From positions 434,001 through 498,000 of the forward strand of contig BMWJ01000005.1 in assembly GCA_014651175.1 (NCBI GenBank): a stretch of 64,000 nt of DNA. The letters run 5' to 3'. A model generated the notes under the pieces. The model saw only the letters and a program-made list of their open reading frames with translations, was not told the origin of the DNA and ran no database searches. Each line of letters opens with the position of its first letter. Position 1 is the stretch's first letter. The translations under genes were made by a program, and so were the position numbers. This DNA comes from Streptomyces clavifer (lineage in GTDB: Bacteria > Actinomycetota > Actinomycetes > Streptomycetales > Streptomycetaceae). This document shows, one piece after another, positions 16,182 through 25,030 of this stretch.

Positions 16182-17474
16182 ATGACCATGCAAAAAGGAA
16201 CGAATGTCGCTGTGCCGGCTCAGGCCGTACGGGTCGAACTGGGCTGGCGCACCTCACCCGGGGCACCGGACGTGGACGCCTCGGCGCTCCTCCTCGTGTC
16301 GGGAAAGGTGCGCAGCGACGCGGACTTCGTCTTCTACAACCAGCCTGCCCACGCGTCGGGGGCCGTGCGTCACGAGGGAAAGCGGACCGCCGGGGACGGA
16401 GTCACCGACACCCTCGACGTCGATCTCGCCCGTATGGAGCCCGCGATCGACCGCGTGGTCGTCGTGGCCTCCGCGGACGGCGGCACCTTCGGCCGGGTGA
16501 CCGGCCTGTACGTACGGATCGTGGACCGGACGAACGGCGCCGAGATCGCCCGGTTCGAGAGCACGGACGCGACCGTCGAGACCGCGTTCATCCTGGGGGA
16601 GCTCTACCTCCGCCAGGGCGCCTGGAAGTTCAGGGCCGTAGGGCAGGGGTACGACACCGGTCTGGGAGGCCTCGCGACGGACTTCGGCATTTCCGTCGAC
16701 GAACCTCAGCGGCCGCAGGCGCCCCAGCAGACGCCTCCACCCCGGCAGCCCTCTCCGCCCCGCCCCGCCCCGGCTTCCTACGTCACCCCCCGGACGGCCC
16801 CCGCCCCACCGCCCGCGCCTCCCGCCGCGCAGCCGGTGAGGCTGACCAAGGTCACCCTCACGAAGGAGACCCCCTCCGTCTCCCTGGCGAAACAGGGCGG
16901 TACCAGCGGGGCGCTGCGCGTCAACCTCAACTGGGAAGTGCGCAAGCAGTTCAAGAGCTGGGGCGCGAAACTCGGAAGGGCCGTCGCCATGCACGCCGAC
17001 CTCGATCTCGATCTCTGCGCGCTGTACGAACTCACGGACGGAAGCAAGGGCGTGGTGCAGGCCTTGGGGAACGCCTTCGGTTCTCTCGGCGGGCCGCCCT
17101 TCATCCACCTCGACGGCGACGACCGCACGGGCGCCCTCACCACCGGCGAGAACCTCACCGTCAACCTCGACCACAAGGACCGGCTGCGCCGCGTTCTGAT
17201 CTTCGTCACCATCTACGAGGGCGCCCGGAGCTTCGCCGATCTGCACGCCACCGTCACGCTTCAGCCGCAGAACGGCGCGGCGATCGACTTCTCCCTCGAC
17301 GAGTGCACGGTGCCCTCCACCGTGTGCGCGCTCGCGCTGATCACCAGCGACGGGGGAGACCTCACCGTGCAGCGGGAGGCCCGCTACCTGGTCCCCCAGC
17401 GCGGGGTGAGCCCCCAGCGGACCATCGACGCCGCCTACGGCTGGGGCATGGACTGGACCCCCGGCCGCAAGTGA
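16182..17474 (+). CDS. Two-domain TerD-family protein
   Basis: A 430-residue cytosolic protein with two TerD-like calcium-binding folds. The first (residues about 1-180) has '[35 protein letters not shown]' and '[22 protein letters not shown]'. A Pro-rich linker follows (about 185-225). The second (about 225-430) has '[20 protein letters not shown]', '[14 protein letters not shown]', 'GDDRTGAL...ENLTVNLDH', and ends with '[12 protein letters not shown]', the family's typical terminus. TerD proteins occur in tellurite resistance and in phage- and stress-response loci. I choose ATG 16182 because GGGGGCGAG lies just before it; a frame open to 15942 has no such support. No terB/terC partners lie nearby. 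Confidence 0.88.
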   Translation: MTMQKGTNVAVPAQAVRVELGWRTSPGAPDVDASALLLVSGKVRSDADFVFYNQPAHASGAVRHEGKRTAGDGVTDTLDVDLARMEPAIDRVVVVASADGGTFGRVTGLYVRIVDRTNGAEIARFESTDATVETAFILGELYLRQGAWKFRAVGQGYDTGLGGLATDFGISVDEPQRPQAPQQTPPPRQPSPPRPAPASYVTPRTAPAPPPAPPAAQPVRLTKVTLTKETPSVSLAKQGGTSGALRVNLNWEVRKQFKSWGAKLGRAVAMHADLDLDLCALYELTDGSKGVVQALGNAFGSLGGPPFIHLDGDDRTGALTTGENLTVNLDHKDRLRRVLIFVTIYEGARSFADLHATVTLQPQNGAAIDFSLDECTVPSTVCALALITSDGGDLTVQREARYLVPQRGVSPQRTIDAAYGWGMDWTPGRK

Positions 17475-17499
17475 CCTCTCGGCCGCTCCCGGGAGGGAC

Positions 17500-18681
17500 T
17501 CAGCTGTCCGGCGCGGTCTCGGGACGGGCGTACGTACGGCCCTTCCAGGCCGCACCGCGGCCCCGGTGGTGCCGCACCGCGGAGTCCACCGTCATCAGGA
17601 GATAGAGGACGGCGGTGAACGGCAGGAGCGGGGCCAGCCACAGCGACTGCCGGTAGTACCCCAGCATCGGCATGTAGGTGCCCGCCATCACCGCCCAGGC
17701 CGCACCGCCCGCCCACGCCGCCGCCGCATCGCCCGACAGCAGTCCGGCGGCGAGCGTGGCGGGCGGTGCCCCGTAGACCAGGCCCAGCCCCACGACCGTG
17801 CCGGCCAGCAGCAGCGGGTTGTACCGCAGCTGCGCGTACGCGCTCCGCGAGATCATCTGCCACAGATCCGCGAGCCGCGGACAGGGGCGCACGCTGTCCA
17901 CCCGCTCCGCGAGCCCCAACCAGATCCGGCCACCGCTGCGCTGCACCGCGCGCGCCAGCGACTCGTCGTCGATCACCGCCTGCCGGATCGACTCCGGGAT
18001 CCGGGCGCGCTCGGCGGCGCCGGTCCGCAGCAGTACGCATCCGCCCGCCGCGGCCGCCGTGCGCGACCCCGCCCGGTTCACCCGGCGGAAGGGGTACAGC
18101 TGCCCGAAGAAGTAGACGAAGGCCGGCACGACCAGCCGCTCCCACGGGCTCGTCACCCTGAGCCGGGCCATCTGCGAGACCATGTCGAAGCCGCCCGCGC
18201 CCGCGTCGCCCGCCGCGGCGACCAGCTCCCGCAGGCTGTCCGGCTCGTGCGCGATGTCGGCGTCCGTCAGCAGGAGGAACTCGGGCTTCCGCCGCCGGGC
18301 CAGTGCGATCCCGTGCCGCACGGCCCAGAGCTTCCCCGTCCAGCCCGGCTCGGGCTCGCCCGGGGTCACCACCGTCAGCGGAAGTCCGCCGAACCGTACC
18401 GACAGCGCCCGCGCGCGGTCCCCGGTGCCGTCCGTGCTGCAGTCGTCGACGAGGAAGACCTCCGCGTCCCCGGGATAGTCCTGGGCGAGCAGCGACGGCA
18501 GGCTCACCGGCAGCACGTCGGCCTCGTCCCTCGCCGGGACGACCACGGCCACCGAGGGCCAGCGCACCGGCTCCGCACGCCGCGGAAGCCGCTGGTCGGT
18601 CCGCCAGAAGAACCCCTGGCCCAGCAGCAGCCACACCCACACGACCAGCGAACCCACGGCGATCCCGGCAACGGCGCTCAT
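17500..18681 (-). CDS. Family 2 glycosyltransferase, HpnB-like, membrane-bound
   Basis: A 393-residue membrane glycosyltransferase. An N-terminal membrane helix is followed by a GT-A domain: 'VAVVVPARDEADVLPVSLPSLLAQDY', 'VFLVDDCSTDGTGDRA', 'LLLTDADIAHEPDSL' (the metal-binding DxD region) and 'DDESLARAVQRSGGRI' (the ED/QxxRW-like region), then three or more C-terminal helices. The arrangement matches the hopene-associated HpnB type, but no hopanoid genes are in the window, so the acceptor is unknown. It ends 25 bases from the convergent TerD gene and starts 58 bases from the divergent racemase-like gene. Confidence 0.85.
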   Translation of the reverse strand: MSAVAGIAVGSLVVWVWLLLGQGFFWRTDQRLPRRAEPVRWPSVAVVVPARDEADVLPVSLPSLLAQDYPGDAEVFLVDDCSTDGTGDRARALSVRFGGLPLTVVTPGEPEPGWTGKLWAVRHGIALARRRKPEFLLLTDADIAHEPDSLRELVAAAGDAGAGGFDMVSQMARLRVTSPWERLVVPAFVYFFGQLYPFRRVNRAGSRTAAAAGGCVLLRTGAAERARIPESIRQAVIDDESLARAVQRSGGRIWLGLAERVDSVRPCPRLADLWQMISRSAYAQLRYNPLLLAGTVVGLGLVYGAPPATLAAGLLSGDAAAAWAGGAAWAVMAGTYMPMLGYYRQSLWLAPLLPFTAVLYLLMTVDSAVRHHRGRGAAWKGRTYARPETAPDS

Positions 18682-18739
18682 CCGCCGAAGTCTGCACCAC
18701 TTCGGCGGGGCCGCAAGGGTTGTCGACTATGGTGACCGG

Positions 18740-19525
18740 GTGAAGATCGCACTGATGGACTCGGGAATCGGCCTGCTCGCGGCAGCGGCCGCAGTACGCA
18801 GGCTGCGGCCCGACGCCGATCTCGTGCTGTCCTCCGATCCCGGCTCGATGCCCTGGGGCCCCCGTACACCCGAGGACGTGACCGTCCGCGCGCTCGCCGT
18901 GGCCCGCGCCGCCGCGGCCCACCGGCCCGACGCCCTGATCGTGGCCTGCAACACCGCGTCCGTCCACGCCCTGCCCGCCCTGCGGGCCGCACTGGAACCG
19001 GGCGTGCCGGTCATCGGCACGGTGCCCGCGATCAAACCGGCCGCCCGGAGAGACCGCCCCATCGCCATCTGGGCCACCCCGGCCACCACGGGGAGCCCCT
19101 ACCAGCGCGGGCTGATCCGCGAATTCGCCCGGTCCGTCAGCGTGACGGAGGTGCCCTGCCCAGGGCTCGCCGATGCCGTGGAGCACGCCGACGAGGCGGC
19201 CATCGACCGTGCCGTGGCGGCGGCCGCCGCCCTCACCCCGCCCGACGTCGAGGACGTCGTGCTGGGCTGCACCCATTACGAGCTGCTCGCCGAACGCATC
19301 CGTGCCGCGGTGCGGCAGCCGGGTCGCCCGCAGGCGTTCCTGTACGGCTCCGCCGAAGCGGTCGCCGCCCAGGTGCTCCGCCGCATCGGTGCCGATGCCG
19401 CTCCGTCGGCCGAACCCGTCGGCACCCTGACCGTCCTCCTCGGCGGACAGCCCGCCGGCCTCCCGGATCCCGCTCTGGCCTACGCCGAGGGCCGGCTGCT
19501 CCAGGCCGTCAGCCCCGCGCTCTGA
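18740..19525 (+). CDS. Glutamate/aspartate racemase-like protein (MurI family)
   Basis: A 261-residue enzyme of the cofactor-independent racemase family. Both catalytic cysteines are present: C70 in 'ACNTAS' and C177 in 'GCTHYE'. The opening 'MKIALMDSGIGLL' replaces the usual DSGVGGL, and 'DPGSMPWGPRTPEDV' matches the MurI 'PYGPRSxxE' segment. MurI makes D-glutamate for peptidoglycan. The altered glycine loop and unusual location suggest a paralogue rather than the housekeeping enzyme, but this is inference. It is divergent from the glycosyltransferase gene. Confidence 0.82.
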   Translation: MKIALMDSGIGLLAAAAAVRRLRPDADLVLSSDPGSMPWGPRTPEDVTVRALAVARAAAAHRPDALIVACNTASVHALPALRAALEPGVPVIGTVPAIKPAARRDRPIAIWATPATTGSPYQRGLIREFARSVSVTEVPCPGLADAVEHADEAAIDRAVAAAAALTPPDVEDVVLGCTHYELLAERIRAAVRQPGRPQAFLYGSAEAVAAQVLRRIGADAAPSAEPVGTLTVLLGGQPAGLPDPALAYAEGRLLQAVSPAL

Positions 19526-19595
19526 CCCGCCCCGGCCCGCCCGGCTGCGCCACGCTCCCCTCGCCGGAGTGCGGAACGTGGGTACGCTGCTTGGC

Positions 19596-20168
19596 ATGAC
19601 GGACCACCCCGGCAACGCGCGGCACGGTTCGAGCCAGGCCCCGAGCACGGTCTGGACGGGCCGGGCCACCAATCGCTTCCAGTGGCTGCTCGCGGTCGCC
19701 GGAGCGGGCTGCATGGCCCTCGGCATCGAGCTCGCCGTCGACTCCGCGTGGAGCTCGGGGATCGCACCGCTCCTCATGTCCGTCATCGGCTGCGTCGCCG
19801 CCGGACTGCTCATCCTCTTCGGGACCCTCGCCTTCGTCCACGTCGCCGTCAAGGTGGACGGCGACGCCCTCGAGGTGCGCTGCGGCCACATCGGACTGCC
19901 CAGGCGCCGGATCCTGCTCACGCACGTCGTCGGCGCGGACTTCGCACCCAGGGTCACCCCGCGCCAGTGGGGTGGGTGGGGCTACCGCTGGCGCCCCGAA
20001 CAGGGCACCGCCGTGGTCGTGCGCCGGGGCGAGGCGCTGGTCCTGAGGCTGGGGGACGGCAGAACCTTCACCGTCACCGTGGACGACGCGGAAGCGGCCG
20101 TGCGCTTCATCCGCGACCGCCTCCACCTGCCGGCCGGCGGGAAGCCCGGAGGCCCGGCGGGCGGCTGA
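19596..20168 (+). CDS. Small membrane protein of unknown function
   Basis: A 190-residue protein with two membrane helices (about residues 25-45 and 52-75) followed by a soluble beta-rich domain ('VAVKVDGDALEVRCGHIGLPRRRILLTHVVGADFAPRVTPRQWGGWGYRWRPEQGTAVVVRRGEALVL'), which resembles bacterial PH-like domains of streptomycete membrane proteins. The ATG at 19596 gives a natural N-terminus; the frame also opens at 19569. It lies just before lnt in the same direction and could be co-transcribed. Confidence 0.75.
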   Translation: MTDHPGNARHGSSQAPSTVWTGRATNRFQWLLAVAGAGCMALGIELAVDSAWSSGIAPLLMSVIGCVAAGLLILFGTLAFVHVAVKVDGDALEVRCGHIGLPRRRILLTHVVGADFAPRVTPRQWGGWGYRWRPEQGTAVVVRRGEALVLRLGDGRTFTVTVDDAEAAVRFIRDRLHLPAGGKPGGPAGG

Positions 20169-20219
20169 ACGGCCGGAGCGACTGCCGCTCCCACGGCCCG
20201 CCACCGTAGACTCCGCCGG

Positions 20220-21845
<1,626 letters not shown>

Positions 21846-21854
21846 GATCGCCGC

Positions 21855-22331
21855 ATGGCTACTCCCGACTTCATCCGTGAGATCCGTGCCACGGCCGGTC
21901 ATCAGCTGCTCCTGCTGCCGGGCGTCAGCGCGATCGTCTTCGACGACGAGGGCAGAGTGCTCCTCGGGAGGCGGTCCGACACCGGTGAGTGGTCGGTCGT
22001 CGGTGGCATCTCCGAGCCGGGCGAGGAGCCTGCGGCGACAGCCGTGCGCGAGGTGTACGAGGAGACCGCCGTGCGCTGCGTGGCGGAGCGGGTGGTGCTC
22101 ACGAAGGCGCTGGAGCCGGTGACGTACGCCAACGGGGACGTGTCCCAGTACCTCGACATCACGTTCCGCTGCCGGGCGACCGGCGGCGAGGCGCGGGTCA
22201 ACGACGACGAGTCCCTCGAGGTGGGCTGGTTCGCCCTGGACGCGCTGCCGCCGCTGAGCGAGTTCTCGCTGTTCCGGATCAGGCAGTCCGTCGCGGACGA
22301 ACCCACCTGGTTCGAGCCCGCCGGATCCTGA
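21855..22331 (+). CDS. Nudix hydrolase
   Basis: A 158-residue cytosolic pyrophosphohydrolase. The Nudix box spans residues 51-73 (GISEPGEEPAATAVREVYEETAV) with the essential Glu residues; the last Gly of the consensus is Ala. The domain begins at 'GVSAIVFDDEGRVLLGRRSD'. Substrates in this family are nucleoside diphosphates linked to another moiety; specificity cannot be read. It starts 9 bases after lnt and ends at a strong bidirectional terminator. Confidence 0.9.
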   Translation: MATPDFIREIRATAGHQLLLLPGVSAIVFDDEGRVLLGRRSDTGEWSVVGGISEPGEEPAATAVREVYEETAVRCVAERVVLTKALEPVTYANGDVSQYLDITFRCRATGGEARVNDDESLEVGWFALDALPPLSEFSLFRIRQSVADEPTWFEPAGS

Positions 22332-22332
22332 C

Positions 22333-22383
22333 GGCACCGAGGCCTCCTCCCCGCCCGGTCGGCGGGCAGGAGGCCTCGGTGCC
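22333..22383. terminator. Bidirectional terminator
   Basis: A 16-base arm (22333-22348, GGCACCGAGGCCTCCT) pairs exactly with 22368-22383 around a loop that itself can form a CCCGCC/GGCGGG stem. It lies between the convergent Nudix and transporter genes. Confidence 0.85.
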
Positions 22384-22392
22384 ATGGCCGGT

Positions 22393-23790
22393 TCAGGTGT
22401 TGCGTGCCTCGGCGTGCATCTCGGCCCGCTCGCCGACGACGTCCGTCCGGTCCGGCCCGTCGGCTTCGATGTCCGTGAGGTCCCGGTTCCGGGTCTCCTT
22501 CGCGCAGACGATCGCCAGTACCGTGACCAGAGCCGCGGCGATGACGTACAGCGAGATCGGCGTCGAACTGCCGAAGTCGGCGAGCAGGGCGGTCGCGATC
22601 AGCGGTGCCGGGGCACCCGCGGCGACCGAGGAGAACTGGGCGCCGATCGACGCACCCGAATAGCGCATCCGGGTCGCGAACATCTCGGAGAAGAACGCCG
22701 CCTGCGGCGCGTACATGGCGCCGTGGAAGATCAGCCCGACCGTGACGGCCAGCAACAGGCTCCCGAAGCTCCGGCTGTCGATGAGGGCGAAGAACGGGAA
22801 CATCCACAGCCCCACACCGATCGCGCCGACCAGGTAGACGGGCCTGCGCCCCACCCGGTCCGACAGCGCACCCCACAGCGGGATCACGGCGAAGTGCACG
22901 GCGGACGCGACGAGTACGGCATTGAGGGCCGTCTGCTTGCTGAGATCCGCGGCGGTCGTCGCGTACACGAGGATGAACGCCGTGATGACGTAGTAGCTGA
23001 TGTTCTCGGCCATCCGCGCGCCCATGGCGATGAGCACGTCCCGCCAGTGATGCCGCAGGACGGCGACGAGCGGCATCTTCTCCGCCGGAGCGGCGGCGGA
23101 CCTGCGTAGCTCGGCCTGGGCCAGGGCGGCCTTGAACACAGGGGATTCATCGACAGAGAGACGAATCCACAGTCCGAGGATCACGAGCACGCCCGAGAGA
23201 AGGAACGGGATCCGCCAGCCCCACGCCTCGAAGGCGGACTCGGACATGAGCGCGGTGAGAGCGGAGAGCACCCCGGTCGCGAGCAACTGCCCGGCCGGCG
23301 CGCCCGTCTGGGGCCACGACGCCCAGAAGCCGCGGCGCTTCGCGTCACCGTGCTCCGACACGAGCAGCACGGCCCCGCCCCACTCGCCGCCGAGGGCGAA
23401 GCCCTGCACCAGCCGCAGGACGGTGAGGAGCACGGGAGCGGCGGATCCGATGGTGGCGTGCGTCGGCAGGAGCCCGATGGCGAAGGTCGCGCCACCCATC
23501 AACAACAGACTCAGCACCAGCAGCTTCTTGCGCCCCAGCCGGTCCCCGTAGTGCCCGAACACCAGAGCCCCCAGGGGGCGTGCGGCGAATCCGACCGCGT
23601 AGGTGAGGAAGGAGAGCAGCGTGCCGACGAGCGGGTCGGAGCCGGGGAAGAACAGTTTGTTGAAGACCAGCGCGGCAGCCGATCCGTAGAGAAAGAAGTC
23701 GTACCACTCCACGGTGGTCCCGACGAGGCTCGCGGCGACGATGCGGCGAAGGTTCGAGGCGGGTGGGGGAGCGGTTACTGGGGCGGCCAT
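22393..23790 (-). CDS. MFS transporter, metabolite:H+ symporter (MHS) type
   Basis: A 465-residue inner-membrane protein with 12 predicted helices. The opening 'RRIVAASLVGTTVEWYDFFLYGSAAALVFNKLFFP' and the loop motif 'GHYGDRLGRKKLLVLSLLLMGGATFAIGLLP' are typical of the MHS family (ProP, ShiA, KgtP relatives). 'RLVQGFALGGEWGGAVLLVSEHG' is another signature. It would import a small organic acid or betaine by proton symport; the substrate is not predictable. ATG 23790 (MAAPVTAPPP) is preferred over the GTG nine bases upstream. The C-terminus ends ten bases from the shared terminator. Confidence 0.92.
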   Translation of the reverse strand: MAAPVTAPPPASNLRRIVAASLVGTTVEWYDFFLYGSAAALVFNKLFFPGSDPLVGTLLSFLTYAVGFAARPLGALVFGHYGDRLGRKKLLVLSLLLMGGATFAIGLLPTHATIGSAAPVLLTVLRLVQGFALGGEWGGAVLLVSEHGDAKRRGFWASWPQTGAPAGQLLATGVLSALTALMSESAFEAWGWRIPFLLSGVLVILGLWIRLSVDESPVFKAALAQAELRRSAAAPAEKMPLVAVLRHHWRDVLIAMGARMAENISYYVITAFILVYATTAADLSKQTALNAVLVASAVHFAVIPLWGALSDRVGRRPVYLVGAIGVGLWMFPFFALIDSRSFGSLLLAVTVGLIFHGAMYAPQAAFFSEMFATRMRYSGASIGAQFSSVAAGAPAPLIATALLADFGSSTPISLYVIAAALVTVLAIVCAKETRNRDLTDIEADGPDRTDVVGERAEMHAEARNT

Positions 23791-24289
23791 GGGTACCACT
23801 TCCGGACAGTTGGCGGGGACGATTCCGTGTCGCCATACCGTAGGAAGGGGCAGGTCAGGGGCGTATGTGGCGGGACACCACAGTTCGGGTGCGCGGTGTG
23901 CGGGCGGACGCCACGGGGAGGTGTCCGGGGCCTGCTCCGACGGTGTCCACCGCCGCCCCGGTCACACCCCACGTGTCCTGAGGGAGAGTCGGGCCGGTCG
24001 CCGGACTCGTGCCACCGGGCAGAGATGGCCCCCGGGCCCGGGCGGTCGTCATCGGCGGGACCGACCGGCCGAAGATGTCCTGTCGGCCGTTTCGGAGCCC
24101 GTTCGTACGGGCTCGGCCGACAGGACGGTAGAGGCGACGGAGCCACGGCCGGCAGGGAACCGGCACCTGCCCCGTGGCCGTCCGATTCGCTGGGCCTCCG
24201 GGCGGGCGGGGCAGGTCTGCGGTTCACGCCGCCTCGGACCGCTGCGCTGCTCCGGACGCGCCCCGGCGCAAGGCAGCGGCCGGCGCGCG
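23791..24289. other. Intergenic region with a long hairpin
   Basis: About 500 bases without a supported gene. It contains the compound hairpin at 24079-24128 and should hold the promoter of the transporter gene (read leftwards). Confidence 0.5.
24079..24128 (-). terminator. Compound hairpin, likely terminator
   Basis: Outer arms GTCCTGTCGGCC (24079-24090) and GGCCGACAGGAC (24117-24128) are perfect complements; an inner stem GAGCCCGT (24097-24104) pairs with ACGGGCTC (24109-24116). It lies about 160 bases downstream of the 24290-24727 gene on its strand and upstream of the transporter gene, so it probably ends the former transcript. Confidence 0.6.
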
Positions 24290-24727
24290 CTATGCGGAGG
24301 GCCGGGCCTGGATCAGGCCGCTGATCTCCTGGGGGGTGAGGCCGGTGAGCTGAACGATGCGCGGGGCCGGGATGCCGGCAGTCAGCGCGCGGTGCACGAG
24401 TGCTTCCCGGTCCTTGGGCATCTCCCGGAAACCGACGAGCTCTGCTTCCAGGTCCGCGATGGCTTTCGGAGCGCACTCCTGGTGCACACGCAGCGCCTCC
24501 TCCTCGCTCAACGGAACAGGAAGGCTCTCGGCATCCTCGGGAATCAGCGCTTCGGCGTCGGCGGGGAGGATCCTGACCCGCTCCGCCGAAGCGGAGACAC
24601 CGTGAGCCTGCAGCCACCCGTGCACAGCGGGTGTCTCCGCACACGCCAGGGCGCCGACCGCGGCGAGAGCGGCCCCCACCAGGGGGTAGCCGTCGGGGAG
24701 CAGGAACAAGCGAGCGTCGTGGTCCAT
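24290..24727 (-). CDS. Small protein with a C-terminal helix-turn-helix-like segment
   Basis: A 145-residue protein I do not recognise as a named family. The N-terminus (MDHDARLFLLPDGYPLVGAALAAVGALACAETPAVHGWLQAHG) looks helical. The C-terminal 45 residues ('KDREALVHRALTAGIPAPRIVQLTGLTPQEISGLIQARPSA') fit a resolvase/HTH_38-like DNA-binding helix-turn-helix as seen in small actinomycete regulators. The ATG at 24727 has AGGAAGAG in position; the frame also opens upstream at 24832. It is divergent from the sensor phosphatase gene, 303 bases away. Confidence 0.7.
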   Translation of the reverse strand: MDHDARLFLLPDGYPLVGAALAAVGALACAETPAVHGWLQAHGVSASAERVRILPADAEALIPEDAESLPVPLSEEEALRVHQECAPKAIADLEAELVGFREMPKDREALVHRALTAGIPAPRIVQLTGLTPQEISGLIQARPSA

Positions 24728-25030
24728 CGTGTGCGAATCTCTTCCTGGTCGGCGCCTCGGTGACGGCTCGATAGTAGCCGCGGCGTGCGCGTGCAAGGCC
24801 CTCGTGTCCTCTGCTCCGGCGGGAGCGTCCACCGGTGGAACCAGCAGGCGTCACCGGTACGCCGGTACGCGATCCGGCCCCTCCGCCGCACAGGACGATG
24901 ACCCGTCACCATCCGCCGCGGCAGCACGAGCCGCCGGTGGAACTCCCGGGGGACCGAGGGGTTCGGTCGTGCCCGCCCGAGGGGCAGTTCGAGCGACTCC
25001 GGAGGGGCGGAACTATGTAAAGATGCCGTC
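24728..25030. other. Divergent intergenic region
   Basis: 303 bases between the divergent small HTH-like gene and the sensor phosphatase gene; promoters for both must be here. A short A/T-richer patch (AACTATGTAAAGATG) lies just upstream of 25031. Nothing else is seen. Confidence 0.4.
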
